From NCBI GenBank assembly GCA_022797935.1, contig JAAWLO010000001.1, positions 1 through 64,000 of the forward strand: a stretch of DNA of 64,000 bases, in the 5' to 3' direction. Positions 29,688-39,622 of the stretch are shown in pieces; the stretch's first letter is position 1, and the number at the start of each line of letters is the position of its first letter. Made by a program: the position numbers and the translations under genes. The notes under the pieces are model-generated. The model was not told the origin of the DNA and searched no databases. It saw nothing but the letters and a program-made list of their open reading frames with translations. Source of the stretch: Oscillibacter sp. Its GTDB lineage: Bacteria > Bacillota > Clostridia > Oscillospirales > Oscillospiraceae.

Positions 29688-30021
29688 CCAAACCCGGTCC
29701 AAGAAGGCCGTGGCCCTGCAGTACGGGCCCGGCGACAACGCACCGGTTATTGTAGCTTCCGGCATGGGATATCTGGCGGAAAAAATCGTGGAAACCGCCG
29801 CCGATGCCGGCGTCCCTATTTACGAGGACAATTCCCTTTCTACGATCCTCACACAGCTCCAGCTGGGTCAGGAAATTCCGGAGAGCCTGTACCAGGCCAT
29901 AGTGGAAATCTATGTCTACTTCCTCCGCTTTGACCCCACAGGCAATCTCCAGCAGGCCAAAGAAGCCCATAGCCAACCGCCCCAAAGTGAAACCCAAGGA
30001 CAAGGAGAGGTGACCACATAA
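29674..30021 (+). CDS. FlhB C-terminal domain-like protein (YlqH/FhlB type)
   Basis: AVALQYGPGDNAPVIVASGMGYLAEKIVETAADAGVPIYEDNSLSTILTQLQLGQEIPESLYQAIVEIYVYFLRF aligns by eye with FlhB VALRYHPEEDNAPIVLAKGQDELAARIVRVAEEHQVTVIENVPLARALY (same window). Confidence 0.88.
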   Translation: MSRSDQTRSKKAVALQYGPGDNAPVIVASGMGYLAEKIVETAADAGVPIYEDNSLSTILTQLQLGQEIPESLYQAIVEIYVYFLRFDPTGNLQQAKEAHSQPPQSETQGQGEVTT

Positions 30022-30647
30022 TGGCAGACAATCAAACCACCCGCGCCGACGCCCGGAACTTCATGATTCTGGACACCGAGAACCATCCCCTGGCCCACGG
30101 CAGACTGGAAACCCCGCCGGACGCCCCTACTCTGCGCCTGCTGGTGCTCAATGCCGACATTGATGAGGTGGAGGACAAGGAAAACCTCATTCTTGTCAGC
30201 ATGAGCAGCAACGACGCCCCCATGCGCTGCAAGGTTCTGCGCCAGAGGGGGGACGTTCTGTTCCTGGAGAAAACTGGCACCGTGGACAATGAGGTCCGGC
30301 GGAACCTGCGGGTTCCCGTGACCTTCGATTCCTTCCTTTACCCCCTGGACAATTCCCGCTGGAGGGGACGGCGGCCCATCCGGTCCCTGGACCTCAGCTG
30401 CGGCGGCATCGCCTTTACCGGGGAGGAGGGCTTGGACCTTCACGAGGTACAGGAAATCGTGATCGTTCCCACGGAGGAACCGGTGGTTCTCCAGTGCGAG
30501 ATCCTGCGGAAAAAGGAAATGGAGGATGGAAGCATTCTCTACGCCACTAAATTTGTAAACATGTGCGAGGACGAAGAGGTCGTCGTGCGGGAGGCTGTGT
30601 TCAGCCTTCAGCTGGCAGGCCGTTCCGCCCGGAGCGACAAAAAATAG
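30021..30647 (+). CDS. PilZ domain protein (c-di-GMP receptor candidate)
   Basis: RRNLRVPVTF (RxxxR) and LDLSCGGIAF (DxSxxG). Confidence 0.88.
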   Translation: MADNQTTRADARNFMILDTENHPLAHGRLETPPDAPTLRLLVLNADIDEVEDKENLILVSMSSNDAPMRCKVLRQRGDVLFLEKTGTVDNEVRRNLRVPVTFDSFLYPLDNSRWRGRRPIRSLDLSCGGIAFTGEEGLDLHEVQEIVIVPTEEPVVLQCEILRKKEMEDGSILYATKFVNMCEDEEVVVREAVFSLQLAGRSARSDKK

Positions 30648-30660
30648 GAGGTATCCGACA

Positions 30661-33600
30661 ATGACCGTACATACCAGCAGCCGCGCAAAACCAGGGTTCG
30701 CCAGATTGGGGGCCCTGGTTCTTGCCGCCCTTTGCAGCCTGGCGCTCTTCGTCCGGCCCGCCCAGGCGGCAGAGTGGATGGACCCCTACCTGGATCAGGT
30801 GGTGGAATGGGGCGTCATGCGCGGCGATGCCGCCGGCAACCTCAACCCCAACCGCCAGATCACCCGGGCGGAGTTTGTCACCATGGTCAACCGCGCCTTC
30901 GGCTACACGAAGATGAGCGATGGCAATCCCTTCCGTGACATCACCCCCAGCGACTGGTTTTATGACGACATCCTCATTGCCCACGAGGTGGGCTATTTCA
31001 ACGGCACCAGTGACCGGACCGCCTCGCCCTACAATCTGGTAACCCGGGAGCAGGCCGCCGTCATGCTGGGCCGGAGCCTCCGCTTCCAGGGAGACCCGGG
31101 CACCCATACCGACTTCGCCGATGACACGGAGATGGGTCCCTGGAGCCGGGGACTGGTGCAGGAGGCCGCCGGCATGGGCATCATCCAGGGCTACTCCGAT
31201 GGCACCTTCCGTCCCAAACAGCTCATCACCCGGGGGCAGATGGCCTGCTTCCTGGTACGCGCCCTGGGCACCCTGGTTCAGGAGACCGGTGAGCAGACCT
31301 CCGGCGGCGTGTACGGCAACCTGACCATCAACACCCCCGGCGTGAAGCTCAAGGACACCGTGGTCACCGGCAACCTCTATCTCACCGGCGGCGTGGGCCT
31401 GGGCGGCGTGGAGCTGGAGAACGTCACCGTCATGGGTAAAATCGTTATCTGCGGCGGCGGCGAGGCCGAGGGCGGCCAAAACAGCATCATCCTGCGCAAC
31501 GTCACCGCCGATGCTCTGGAGCTGGACAGCCTGGATGAAGAACAGTTCATCTCCCTGCAGGCCGAGGGCCTCACCAGCATCAACAACACCACCGTCCGTT
31601 CCTCCGCCTTCCTGCAGGACCTGACGGATGACGGTCTGGGCCTCCAGACCATTACCCTGGACGCCCTTGAGGGTGCGGAATTCCAGCTGGCGGGCAACAT
31701 TAAAAACGTACTGAACCTGACGCCGGAGTCCACCCTTCAGATGGCCCAGGGCGTGGCCGCCAACGTCACCATTGACGAGAGCGCCATTGACGCCGCCGTC
31801 GCCATTGACGACCGGGCCAGCATCAAGACCCTGAACCTGGACCGGGGCGTCAACGTCACCGGCAAGGGCAGCATCAGCCATGTGAACATCAATTCCGCCG
31901 GTTCCACGGTGGAAATGCTGCCAGATACGCTCACCATCCGTCCCGGCATCACCGCCAACGTGGACCGGGAAAATATGGACACCAACACCGCCGCCGAGTC
32001 CTCCGAGGATCCCCGGATTCTCTCCGGCTATCCCGTGGCCCGGAACGTAGGTCCCACTTCCGCCGAGGGCGTCTTTTCCACCAATAAGCGGGGCACCATT
32101 TACTGGGGCCTTTCCGCTATGATGGACGGCTCTCTCAGCGAAGAACAGCTGCTGAATCCCGGCCTGAATTCCTCCCGCATCGTCCGCAGCGGCACCCTGA
32201 ACGCCACGGCCTCCAACACGGAATTCACCGCCCGGCTCACCGGCCTCACCCGGGAGGGCTCCTACTACCTCTCCGCCATTCTGGTGGACAGCCGGGGCCG
32301 CAAGAGCCCGGTGAAGGTCACCTCCTTCACCACGCCTGACGACTCCGTCCCTGCCTTTGCCCCCGGATATCCCACAGCCCTTCTCACGGAAGACAGCGAG
32401 GGCACGCAGGTGGTCCAGGCTTCGGTCATGACCACGAAGGACTGCCAGCTCTACTATGTGCTGCTGCCGAACGGGTCCACCGCACCCACCGCGGCAGACT
32501 TCCGCAGCGCCGCCATCCCGGGCAGCCTGGGCTTCGGCGTGGTCGACATGAAGAAGAACGTACCGCAGCTGATCTCCCGCATCAACACCTCTTATCTGGA
32601 GGAACAGACCACCTACAGCCTCTACTTCTGGCTCAACGACGCCGACAACGGCCGCAGTTCTGCTGTCCGGCGGCTGCAGATTACCACGCTGGATAAGACG
32701 CCGCCTACCATTACACACCTGACCCTTACCGGCACCGCCGCCAGAAGCGCCACCTTCACCTTCGCTCTGGATGAGCCGGGAACGCTGTACTGGGCTGTGG
32801 TGAAGCACTCTGACAAGGCCGATAACTTCTACGCTCCCATCAATGGCAAGCCCGGCGGCCCCCTGCCCAAGCCGGAGGACCTTATCGCAAAAATCCAGGT
32901 GGAAAATGGTACCAACGCCCTGCGCCGCGGCCAGGCCAACGCCGCCCGGGCCGCCACGGACGTACGGTTTAACGTCACCGGCCTGGACCCGCAGACTCAC
33001 TATGACCTCTACTATGTGGCCAAGGACCGGGCGGGAAACTATAACGTCTATACCAAGGAACTGACGCCGCCTATGGAGTTCAGCACCTTGGACAACGAAC
33101 CCCCCACTGTCCACCAGGAATTCACCCACGACGGCACCGACGAGGGCCAGACCAAGCCCACGCCTTATCCCGACACCTCCATTCAGCTGGTCTTCTCCGA
33201 GAGTGTCCAGGGTATTCGGGATGAGAACGGACAGACCATTCACAGCATTTTCGCCGAGCTCTATCAGGCAGTACGGGACGCCTCCGAAGCGGAGCGTGCC
33301 GCCAAAGAGGAGGCGTTTGCCAAGGGCCTGCGGGAACACATCAAGCTCTGGCGGCGGCCTGCCAGCGGCCAGCCTGTTCAGGTAGTGGAACGCAGCGCCG
33401 CCAACGAGAATGAGGTGGGCGACAACTGGGTCATTGACTACCGGAAGGCTCAGGTGGAGACCGACCCTGATACCGGGGAAATGATTATCACCTTCCCCTA
33501 TAACTCCGTGCTCAGCAAGAGCGGCATCAATCTGGACAGCGGCGTCACCTATTACTTCACCCTGGAAGGGATTGCGGACACCTCTCAGGCAGAAAATACG

Positions 33601-35727
33601 ATGAAGGGCAATCGCGGCGTCGTCACCCTGCCGGACTTCACCACCATTGATGCTCAGCTGATCTTCTCTCAGGGCTCCGCCAGCGGCGACCTGGACGGCG
33701 AGAAACGAATCTTTGATATGAACTTCCGGCTTTCCCCCGTCACTACTGCCAACGTCAGCGCCGATACCGTGTGGGATATGCTGTTCTGGTCGGAAAATGC
33801 CATGACCTTTGAGCTGTATTCCCGGAAAATTTCCGGTGGAGGCTGGTCGCTGCTGGGTTCCGCCAGCTTCAATCCCACCAGTCTTACCCGCCGCGTAGGT
33901 ATCAGTATCTCCCGGCAGATGCTCACCTCCCAAGGCGCAGACACTATTAACTTCGAGCCCCTTCAGAATATGAACGGCGACCGGGAATACGGTATTATTG
34001 TCACGGAGCTCAACGGAAACAAGAACCGCGCGGAATGGTCCGGCACCGGGTCCATCACCATTGTTCCCGTGGCAGGAGATCAGGGTTCTATGACCGTTCT
34101 GGCCAACAGCAACCTGACTCCCGACAACTATAAAGCCCACCAGCAGGGCATCTACGCTGTAAAGGAAATCGGCGTACCCACGGAATATACCGTCTCCTGC
34201 CCCTTCCGGGATACGAATCCGCCTACGTTCGTAGACGGCTATCCCACCTTCGAGGCCGGCGACACCGGTGTGAATATGAGCATCATGCTCAACCGCTCCG
34301 GACGGTATTATTACGTGATTGCTCCTGTAGGCTTTGTTCCCACCACCGTTACCAGCAACGGTAAACCCATCAGCAGCAGCAACCCCGCCGATACCTCTGT
34401 CACCTCCACTTCGGGCTGGGATAGTCTGCCGGTTAACGGTAATGACTTCGATGGGCGGAAGGACCCCACAGTAAACGGCAATGCTTCCCTCCCCTCCAGC
34501 GGTACCATCACCAATCCCAATTTTAAGGGTGACTCCTTCCGTACAGGCTCCGGCAACAGCGATGGTTCGTATACCAATATTCCAATCACAGAACTCACCC
34601 CCAACACGAATTATGTTGCCTACTTTGTTCTCCAGGGTGAATCTGCGGAATCTGTCTCCAATGTCTATGCGTTTGCCTTTAATACTTCCGAAGCAGACCG
34701 GCCCATCCTGCAGGCTCAGCTAAGCAACCCCCGCGTGACGGTCACCTCTTTGGCTCCCACTAACACCGATACGCCGAAGGATGCGCGGGTCAGTTACATG
34801 GTCATCAATTCCGTTATGCCGAATTCTATTCTCAACGGAAAGATGAGTAATAACTGGAATGCGGATGCAGCCCAAAAGTACAACCTTTCAGATTCTACCA
34901 TAAGCACCTATCAAAACTATACTTTGATAGAAGCCATGTCTGTCATGTATCGGGCCAACGGCGAGGTTAAAGGTTCCGTATTTGATTTGTTTGCCACGGA
35001 AAGCATCCAAGGGCAAGTAGCCAGCTGGTTCACCAGTGCCCAAACCAACGGCAACAATATTTTGGCTGTGGGCATTGACTCCTTTACTCTGAATCGTGGT
35101 AATAAGTGGACCAATGACCAACTGGACTTCCGAAAAGAGCTGACCGGCAACAGCGGACAATACTGGTTTGTCGCTATGGGTGTAAGCGCAATCAGCGAAA
35201 CCCGGTATGCGTTCACTTCCGCCCGATATCTGACCAATCCCGCCGTCACACACCCGATGGTAACCGCTGTGGACTTCAACTATGACCGCAACCAATCTCC
35301 TTCTCAGCCCACAGCAGGAGAAGCCGAAAACCAGTCCTATACCGGAACACTTACCATCACTTTTAATGGACCTCTATACTATGTAAATCCTCAAAACAAC
35401 AAACTGCTTCAGGTTGTCGATACCTCTGATCCCGGTATTACGCAAGTTGGTGACTATATTCGAAGCTCTGAGATCTGTTCACCTCAGATTCCTGTAGTCC
35501 AACTGGTTCCCAAGCAAAATGACACAACTCCTTCTTACTGCACTCAGCTTCGATTCTCTGTTACGAACGGCTTTATACGAGCCAATGTTCAGTTTGGACA
35601 GTATTTGGCTAACAGTGCCGGTGACTATGGAGAAGAGACCTTGAGTCTCAGTATGAAAGTCGAGCGAAATTCGAACGGCTTGTACGAAGCAGTCTTCACC
35701 GTTGATACGGCTGGCTGGACTGTCTGA
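30661..35727 (+). CDS. Very large secreted surface protein: N-terminal SLH domains, beta-helix-like region, Ig/Fn3-like modules
   Basis: 1688 aa; signal peptide ending RPAQAA; SLH motifs VEWGVMRGDAAGNLNPNRQITRAEFVTMVNRAFG and GIIQGYSDGTFRPKQLITRGQMACFLVRALG. Confidence 0.92.
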   Translation: MTVHTSSRAKPGFARLGALVLAALCSLALFVRPAQAAEWMDPYLDQVVEWGVMRGDAAGNLNPNRQITRAEFVTMVNRAFGYTKMSDGNPFRDITPSDWFYDDILIAHEVGYFNGTSDRTASPYNLVTREQAAVMLGRSLRFQGDPGTHTDFADDTEMGPWSRGLVQEAAGMGIIQGYSDGTFRPKQLITRGQMACFLVRALGTLVQETGEQTSGGVYGNLTINTPGVKLKDTVVTGNLYLTGGVGLGGVELENVTVMGKIVICGGGEAEGGQNSIILRNVTADALELDSLDEEQFISLQAEGLTSINNTTVRSSAFLQDLTDDGLGLQTITLDALEGAEFQLAGNIKNVLNLTPESTLQMAQGVAANVTIDESAIDAAVAIDDRASIKTLNLDRGVNVTGKGSISHVNINSAGSTVEMLPDTLTIRPGITANVDRENMDTNTAAESSEDPRILSGYPVARNVGPTSAEGVFSTNKRGTIYWGLSAMMDGSLSEEQLLNPGLNSSRIVRSGTLNATASNTEFTARLTGLTREGSYYLSAILVDSRGRKSPVKVTSFTTPDDSVPAFAPGYPTALLTEDSEGTQVVQASVMTTKDCQLYYVLLPNGSTAPTAADFRSAAIPGSLGFGVVDMKKNVPQLISRINTSYLEEQTTYSLYFWLNDADNGRSSAVRRLQITTLDKTPPTITHLTLTGTAARSATFTFALDEPGTLYWAVVKHSDKADNFYAPINGKPGGPLPKPEDLIAKIQVENGTNALRRGQANAARAATDVRFNVTGLDPQTHYDLYYVAKDRAGNYNVYTKELTPPMEFSTLDNEPPTVHQEFTHDGTDEGQTKPTPYPDTSIQLVFSESVQGIRDENGQTIHSIFAELYQAVRDASEAERAAKEEAFAKGLREHIKLWRRPASGQPVQVVERSAANENEVGDNWVIDYRKAQVETDPDTGEMIITFPYNSVLSKSGINLDSGVTYYFTLEGIADTSQAENTMKGNRGVVTLPDFTTIDAQLIFSQGSASGDLDGEKRIFDMNFRLSPVTTANVSADTVWDMLFWSENAMTFELYSRKISGGGWSLLGSASFNPTSLTRRVGISISRQMLTSQGADTINFEPLQNMNGDREYGIIVTELNGNKNRAEWSGTGSITIVPVAGDQGSMTVLANSNLTPDNYKAHQQGIYAVKEIGVPTEYTVSCPFRDTNPPTFVDGYPTFEAGDTGVNMSIMLNRSGRYYYVIAPVGFVPTTVTSNGKPISSSNPADTSVTSTSGWDSLPVNGNDFDGRKDPTVNGNASLPSSGTITNPNFKGDSFRTGSGNSDGSYTNIPITELTPNTNYVAYFVLQGESAESVSNVYAFAFNTSEADRPILQAQLSNPRVTVTSLAPTNTDTPKDARVSYMVINSVMPNSILNGKMSNNWNADAAQKYNLSDSTISTYQNYTLIEAMSVMYRANGEVKGSVFDLFATESIQGQVASWFTSAQTNGNNILAVGIDSFTLNRGNKWTNDQLDFRKELTGNSGQYWFVAMGVSAISETRYAFTSARYLTNPAVTHPMVTAVDFNYDRNQSPSQPTAGEAENQSYTGTLTITFNGPLYYVNPQNNKLLQVVDTSDPGITQVGDYIRSSEICSPQIPVVQLVPKQNDTTPSYCTQLRFSVTNGFIRANVQFGQYLANSAGDYGEETLSLSMKVERNSNGLYEAVFTVDTAGWTV

Positions 35728-35751
35728 CAACCTAAAATCCCAACTCACCGC

Positions 35752-35792
35752 GGGAGGGCGGGCGGCACCGCCTGTCCTCCCACACCGTTTTT
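35752..35792 (+). terminator. Hairpin between the two surface-protein genes
   Basis: GGGAGGgcGGGCGGcaCCGCCTgtCCTCCC then GTTTTT. Confidence 0.55.
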
Positions 35793-35814
35793 AAGGAAAG
35801 GAGACATTTCCTCC

Positions 35815-38800
35815 ATGAAATCCTATTTTTCCCGCCGCCTTTGTTCACTCCTGCTGGCTTTGGTGATGACGCTGTCTCTGGTTGTTCCAGCGGCGGCAGA
35901 TGAAGGTGTTGATATTCCACCCACAGTCCCTGTGACTAGCATTCAACTGACCCCGGCTGCTATTACCAGTATAAGTCCAGGTTCAACGCAAAAAATTACC
36001 GCACTCATCTCTCCCTCTGACGCAACAGACCCGACCCTTACTTGGAGCAGCGACACGGAAAGTGTTGCGACCGTTGACCAGTACGGTGCCGTCACTGCCG
36101 TCGCTGCCGGTACGGCAACCATTACAGCTGCCGCCAACGATGGAAGCAACGTTTCCGCTGCTTGCACAGTCACCGTAAAGGCGGCACAGCCTCAGCCTCC
36201 CACACTTACTGGCATTACCATCAGCGGACCCAGCCGTGTCAACATTAAAGAAGCCATTACCCTGCGGACCCAGCTGACGCCTGCGGACGCTTCCGTTGGC
36301 AATCTCACTTGGGACAGCAGTAACTCTAATATTGCTACAGTTCAGGCAGCAAGTGCGAACGGCACTGCTACCGTCACCGGCAAATCTGCAGGCACTGTCC
36401 AAATCCGCGCCAGCGCCAACGGTATTACCAGCGCCCCCTATACGGTCACCGTCACAGACCCTGACGCGGCCACCCGGATCACCTTGAAAACCGGCGGCAA
36501 AGAACTGGCTTCCAGCGACAGCGGAAACAACCTCATTTCCCAACCACTCGCCGCGAAGGAAACCCTGGAGATCAATGCCACGATCGATCCTTCTTCTGCC
36601 CAGAGCCGCAACGACATCCAGTGGGATACCAGCAATCCCGATATCGCCACGGTAGACCGCCTTACCACCAGCTTCGCCGCCCGGGTTACCGCCGGTGAAA
36701 AGGCCGGTACTGCTTTTATCTCCGCCACTATCCGGGGAACCGATATCACCGCCCGGTTTGCCGTCACCGTCTCCGTTCCCGACCCTGACCGGGTGAAGAG
36801 CTTCCACATCACCACTCCGCCGGGACAATATGTGGACGTGGGCGCCTCCATGCCGCTGAGCTATGAAATTAACCCTTCTACTGCGCTCAATAAAGACATT
36901 GCCTGGCGCAGCGATACCCCCGCCGTCGCTACCGTCAGCTCCACCGGCGTCATCACCGGCGTGGCTCCCGGCAAAGCTACCATCACCGCCACTACCGCCG
37001 ACGGCGGCTTTACCGACGAATACGAAATAGAGGTCTCCGGCATCCGGCTGGAGAAGCACACCCTCTCCCTCTATATCAACACCAGCGAAACCCTCACTTA
37101 CCAGAGCTACGGCAACGCCAAGGAGCTTACGCCCACCTGGACCGCCGTGAATCCCTCTATCGCCAGCACCTCTTCCCCCAGCATCGGCCGCGTTACCGGC
37201 CACTTCGCCGGCACCACCGACATCACCGTCACCGCCGGCAGCTACAACGACACCTGCACCGTTACCGTCTCGGAGGACATTGCCCAGGCCATTACCGTGA
37301 ACATGGGCTCCAGCCTCTCCTACTCCTTCGCCGGTATCCTCTCTCAGCTCAATGACCGCTGCATGAGCAAAACCAGCAGCCGTCTGGACGCTGTCTACAA
37401 CCTCACCGCCTCTCCGGAAGAGGGGATTCTCTATCACCGCTACACCTCCCCCTCCAGCCCCGGCCAGGGCGTGGGCGGCACGGAACGCTATTACTACAGC
37501 CCCGCCAACAACAACCAGCGGGCCATCAAGGATGTTTCCTTCGTCCCCTCCACCGGCTTTGACGGCACCGCTGTCATCAACTATACCGGTGTGGGCACCA
37601 ACGGCGTCAGCTTTGTGGGCACCATCCGCATTCAGGCCTCCTCCGGCGGTGACGTGCGCTATTCCACCGCCATCAATGAGCCAGTGGCCTTTTCCGCAAA
37701 ACAGTTTGCCGACATCTGCCTCAGCCGGACTGGGAAGAATCTCCGCTATGTCACCTTTGACCTGCCCTCCGAGTCCCGGGGCATCCTGTATTATAACTAC
37801 AGTCCCAACCAGTTCTCCCCCAAGGTGGACAGCACCACCCGCTACTACAGCGGCAGCAATCCTTCCCTTGACCAAATCACCTTCGTTCCAGCGGAGGGCT
37901 TCAAGGGCAATGTGGACATCACCTACCGCTGCACGGACAGCTCCGGCGGCACCTATGTGGGCACCGTCGCCATCAATGTCTACGCCCCCAACGGCACGCA
38001 AACCGGCGACGTCACCTACTCCACCGGGCTTAACCAGCGCGTGACGCTCAACGCCAGCGACTTCAACAGCGCCAGCCAGCGCCTGACGAACAACAGCCTC
38101 AGCTATATCCGCTTCACCAACCTGCCCTCCTCCAGCGCCGGACGGCTGTATCTGAACTACGTCAACAGCTCCAGCACCCAGGTCACCACGGGGCGGAACT
38201 ACTACCGCAGCTCCACCCCCCGCATCTCCAACATCACCTTCGTCCCCGCGAAGGACTACAGCGGCACGGTAACGATTCCCTTCACCGGCACCAATGCTTC
38301 CGGAAAGAATTTCAACGCCAATCTGGTCATCCGGGTGGGGACCACGGAGGACGTCATTCACTACAACACCCGCACCGGTCAGTCGGTAACCTTCTACGCC
38401 TCGGACTTCAACACCGCCTGCCGGGCCGCCACGGGAAATACCCTGGACTACGTCCGCTTCCATCTCCCCAATTCCACCTACGGCACCTTGTACTATCAGT
38501 ACAACACCTCCAGCAAAACCGGCAGCACGGTTACCACTTCCACCAATTATTACTACACGTCCAACAGCGGCGGCCGTCTCCTCAGCGACGTGACCTTCGC
38601 CGCCGCCAATACCTCCGGCACCGTCCGCTTCTCTTACACCGGTTATTCCACCGGCGGACAGACCTTCAGCGGCACGGTGGAAGTCACCGTCGATCCCTCT
38701 TCCACCGCCACGGCCTCTGCCATCCGCTATACCGGCAGCGCCGCGCCGGTGGCCTTCCGGTCCTCGGACTTCCAGAACGTCTGCCAGACGGCCTTGGGCA

Positions 38801-39603
38801 ATCCGCTGGCCTCGGTGCAGTTCAACTCCATTCCCTCCACGGGACGCCTGAAGCAAAATTACAGTGGTCCTGTTCAGAGCGGTTCCGCCGTCACCACCAC
38901 CAACCGCTACAGCCTGCAGGATCTGGACCGCATCAGCTACCTGCCCCGGGCGGAATATCAGGGACTGGTTACCATTCCCTTCACCGTCTATGACAGCAAG
39001 GGCGCCAGCTACGCCGGTTCTGTGGAAATTCAGATTTCCACCGCCTACTGCCCCAGCAGCTTCTATGACACCGCCAGCGGCTGGGACTGGGCAAAGCCCT
39101 CCATTGAGTTCCTCCGGGTCAGCGGCATCACCACCGGTTACAACGACGGAACGTTCCGTCCCGGGCGGTCTATCAGCCGCGGCGAGTTCACGCTGATGCT
39201 CTGCCGGGCCTTCCAGCTTCAGGGCAACGGCAGTACAGTCAGCTTCCCGGATGTCCCTGCCAGCAGCGTTTATGCCTCTGCCATTGCCACCGCCCGGCAG
39301 CTGGGAATTGTTCAGGGCAGCAATGGCCGCTTCCAGCCCAACAGCCCCATCACCCGCCAAAGCGCCATGACCATGATCTGCCGGGCCATGGAGGCCGCAG
39401 GACAGTCCGTCCCCACCGCTTCCACCACGCTGCTTTCCGCTTATGTGGATGGAAACCGTGTCTCCTCCCACGCCCGCAGCGCCATTGCTTCTCTGCTGCA
39501 AATGGGAGCCGTGCGGGGCACCGCGGACATGCGCCTGAACCCCGGCAATCCCATCAGCCGGGCAGAGATGGCCGTCATCCTCCACCGGGTGCTGACCCGC
39601 TGA
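35815..39603 (+). CDS. Large secreted surface protein: Big2-type Ig domains, five ~115-aa tandem repeats, C-terminal SLH domains
   Basis: 1262 aa; signal peptide; VSSTGVITGVAPGKATITATTADG Big2 motifs; C-term SGITTGYNDGTFRPGRSISRGEFTLMLCRAF SLH motifs. Confidence 0.93.
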   Translation: MKSYFSRRLCSLLLALVMTLSLVVPAAADEGVDIPPTVPVTSIQLTPAAITSISPGSTQKITALISPSDATDPTLTWSSDTESVATVDQYGAVTAVAAGTATITAAANDGSNVSAACTVTVKAAQPQPPTLTGITISGPSRVNIKEAITLRTQLTPADASVGNLTWDSSNSNIATVQAASANGTATVTGKSAGTVQIRASANGITSAPYTVTVTDPDAATRITLKTGGKELASSDSGNNLISQPLAAKETLEINATIDPSSAQSRNDIQWDTSNPDIATVDRLTTSFAARVTAGEKAGTAFISATIRGTDITARFAVTVSVPDPDRVKSFHITTPPGQYVDVGASMPLSYEINPSTALNKDIAWRSDTPAVATVSSTGVITGVAPGKATITATTADGGFTDEYEIEVSGIRLEKHTLSLYINTSETLTYQSYGNAKELTPTWTAVNPSIASTSSPSIGRVTGHFAGTTDITVTAGSYNDTCTVTVSEDIAQAITVNMGSSLSYSFAGILSQLNDRCMSKTSSRLDAVYNLTASPEEGILYHRYTSPSSPGQGVGGTERYYYSPANNNQRAIKDVSFVPSTGFDGTAVINYTGVGTNGVSFVGTIRIQASSGGDVRYSTAINEPVAFSAKQFADICLSRTGKNLRYVTFDLPSESRGILYYNYSPNQFSPKVDSTTRYYSGSNPSLDQITFVPAEGFKGNVDITYRCTDSSGGTYVGTVAINVYAPNGTQTGDVTYSTGLNQRVTLNASDFNSASQRLTNNSLSYIRFTNLPSSSAGRLYLNYVNSSSTQVTTGRNYYRSSTPRISNITFVPAKDYSGTVTIPFTGTNASGKNFNANLVIRVGTTEDVIHYNTRTGQSVTFYASDFNTACRAATGNTLDYVRFHLPNSTYGTLYYQYNTSSKTGSTVTTSTNYYYTSNSGGRLLSDVTFAAANTSGTVRFSYTGYSTGGQTFSGTVEVTVDPSSTATASAIRYTGSAAPVAFRSSDFQNVCQTALGNPLASVQFNSIPSTGRLKQNYSGPVQSGSAVTTTNRYSLQDLDRISYLPRAEYQGLVTIPFTVYDSKGASYAGSVEIQISTAYCPSSFYDTASGWDWAKPSIEFLRVSGITTGYNDGTFRPGRSISRGEFTLMLCRAFQLQGNGSTVSFPDVPASSVYASAIATARQLGIVQGSNGRFQPNSPITRQSAMTMICRAMEAAGQSVPTASTTLLSAYVDGNRVSSHARSAIASLLQMGAVRGTADMRLNPGNPISRAEMAVILHRVLTR
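37288..39042 (+). repeat. Five tandem ~342-369-bp (~115 aa) protein repeats
   Basis: Repeat starts near 37288, 37648, 38005, 38347, 38716; core L.Y..F.LP....G.LY.NY....V....YY....I..ITFVPA..Y.G.V.I.YTG...G..F.GTV.I.V. Confidence 0.85.
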
Positions 39604-39622
39604 GGCAAGAAAGGAGACGATC

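Noticed and set aside
28245-29765. 506-aa minus-strand ORF opposite the FliK-like gene
   Set aside because: The plus-strand ORF has a better RBS, overlaps its downstream partner and has protein-like composition.
30601-34140. 1179-aa minus-strand ORF opposite the first SLH protein
   Set aside because: Antisense shadow; no signal, no domain motifs, Gly/His-rich composition.
36001-39042. CRISPR-like or short tandem DNA repeats in the surface-protein gene
   Set aside because: Repeats are protein-level, ~350 bp, diverged in DNA; no regular spacer-repeat structure.
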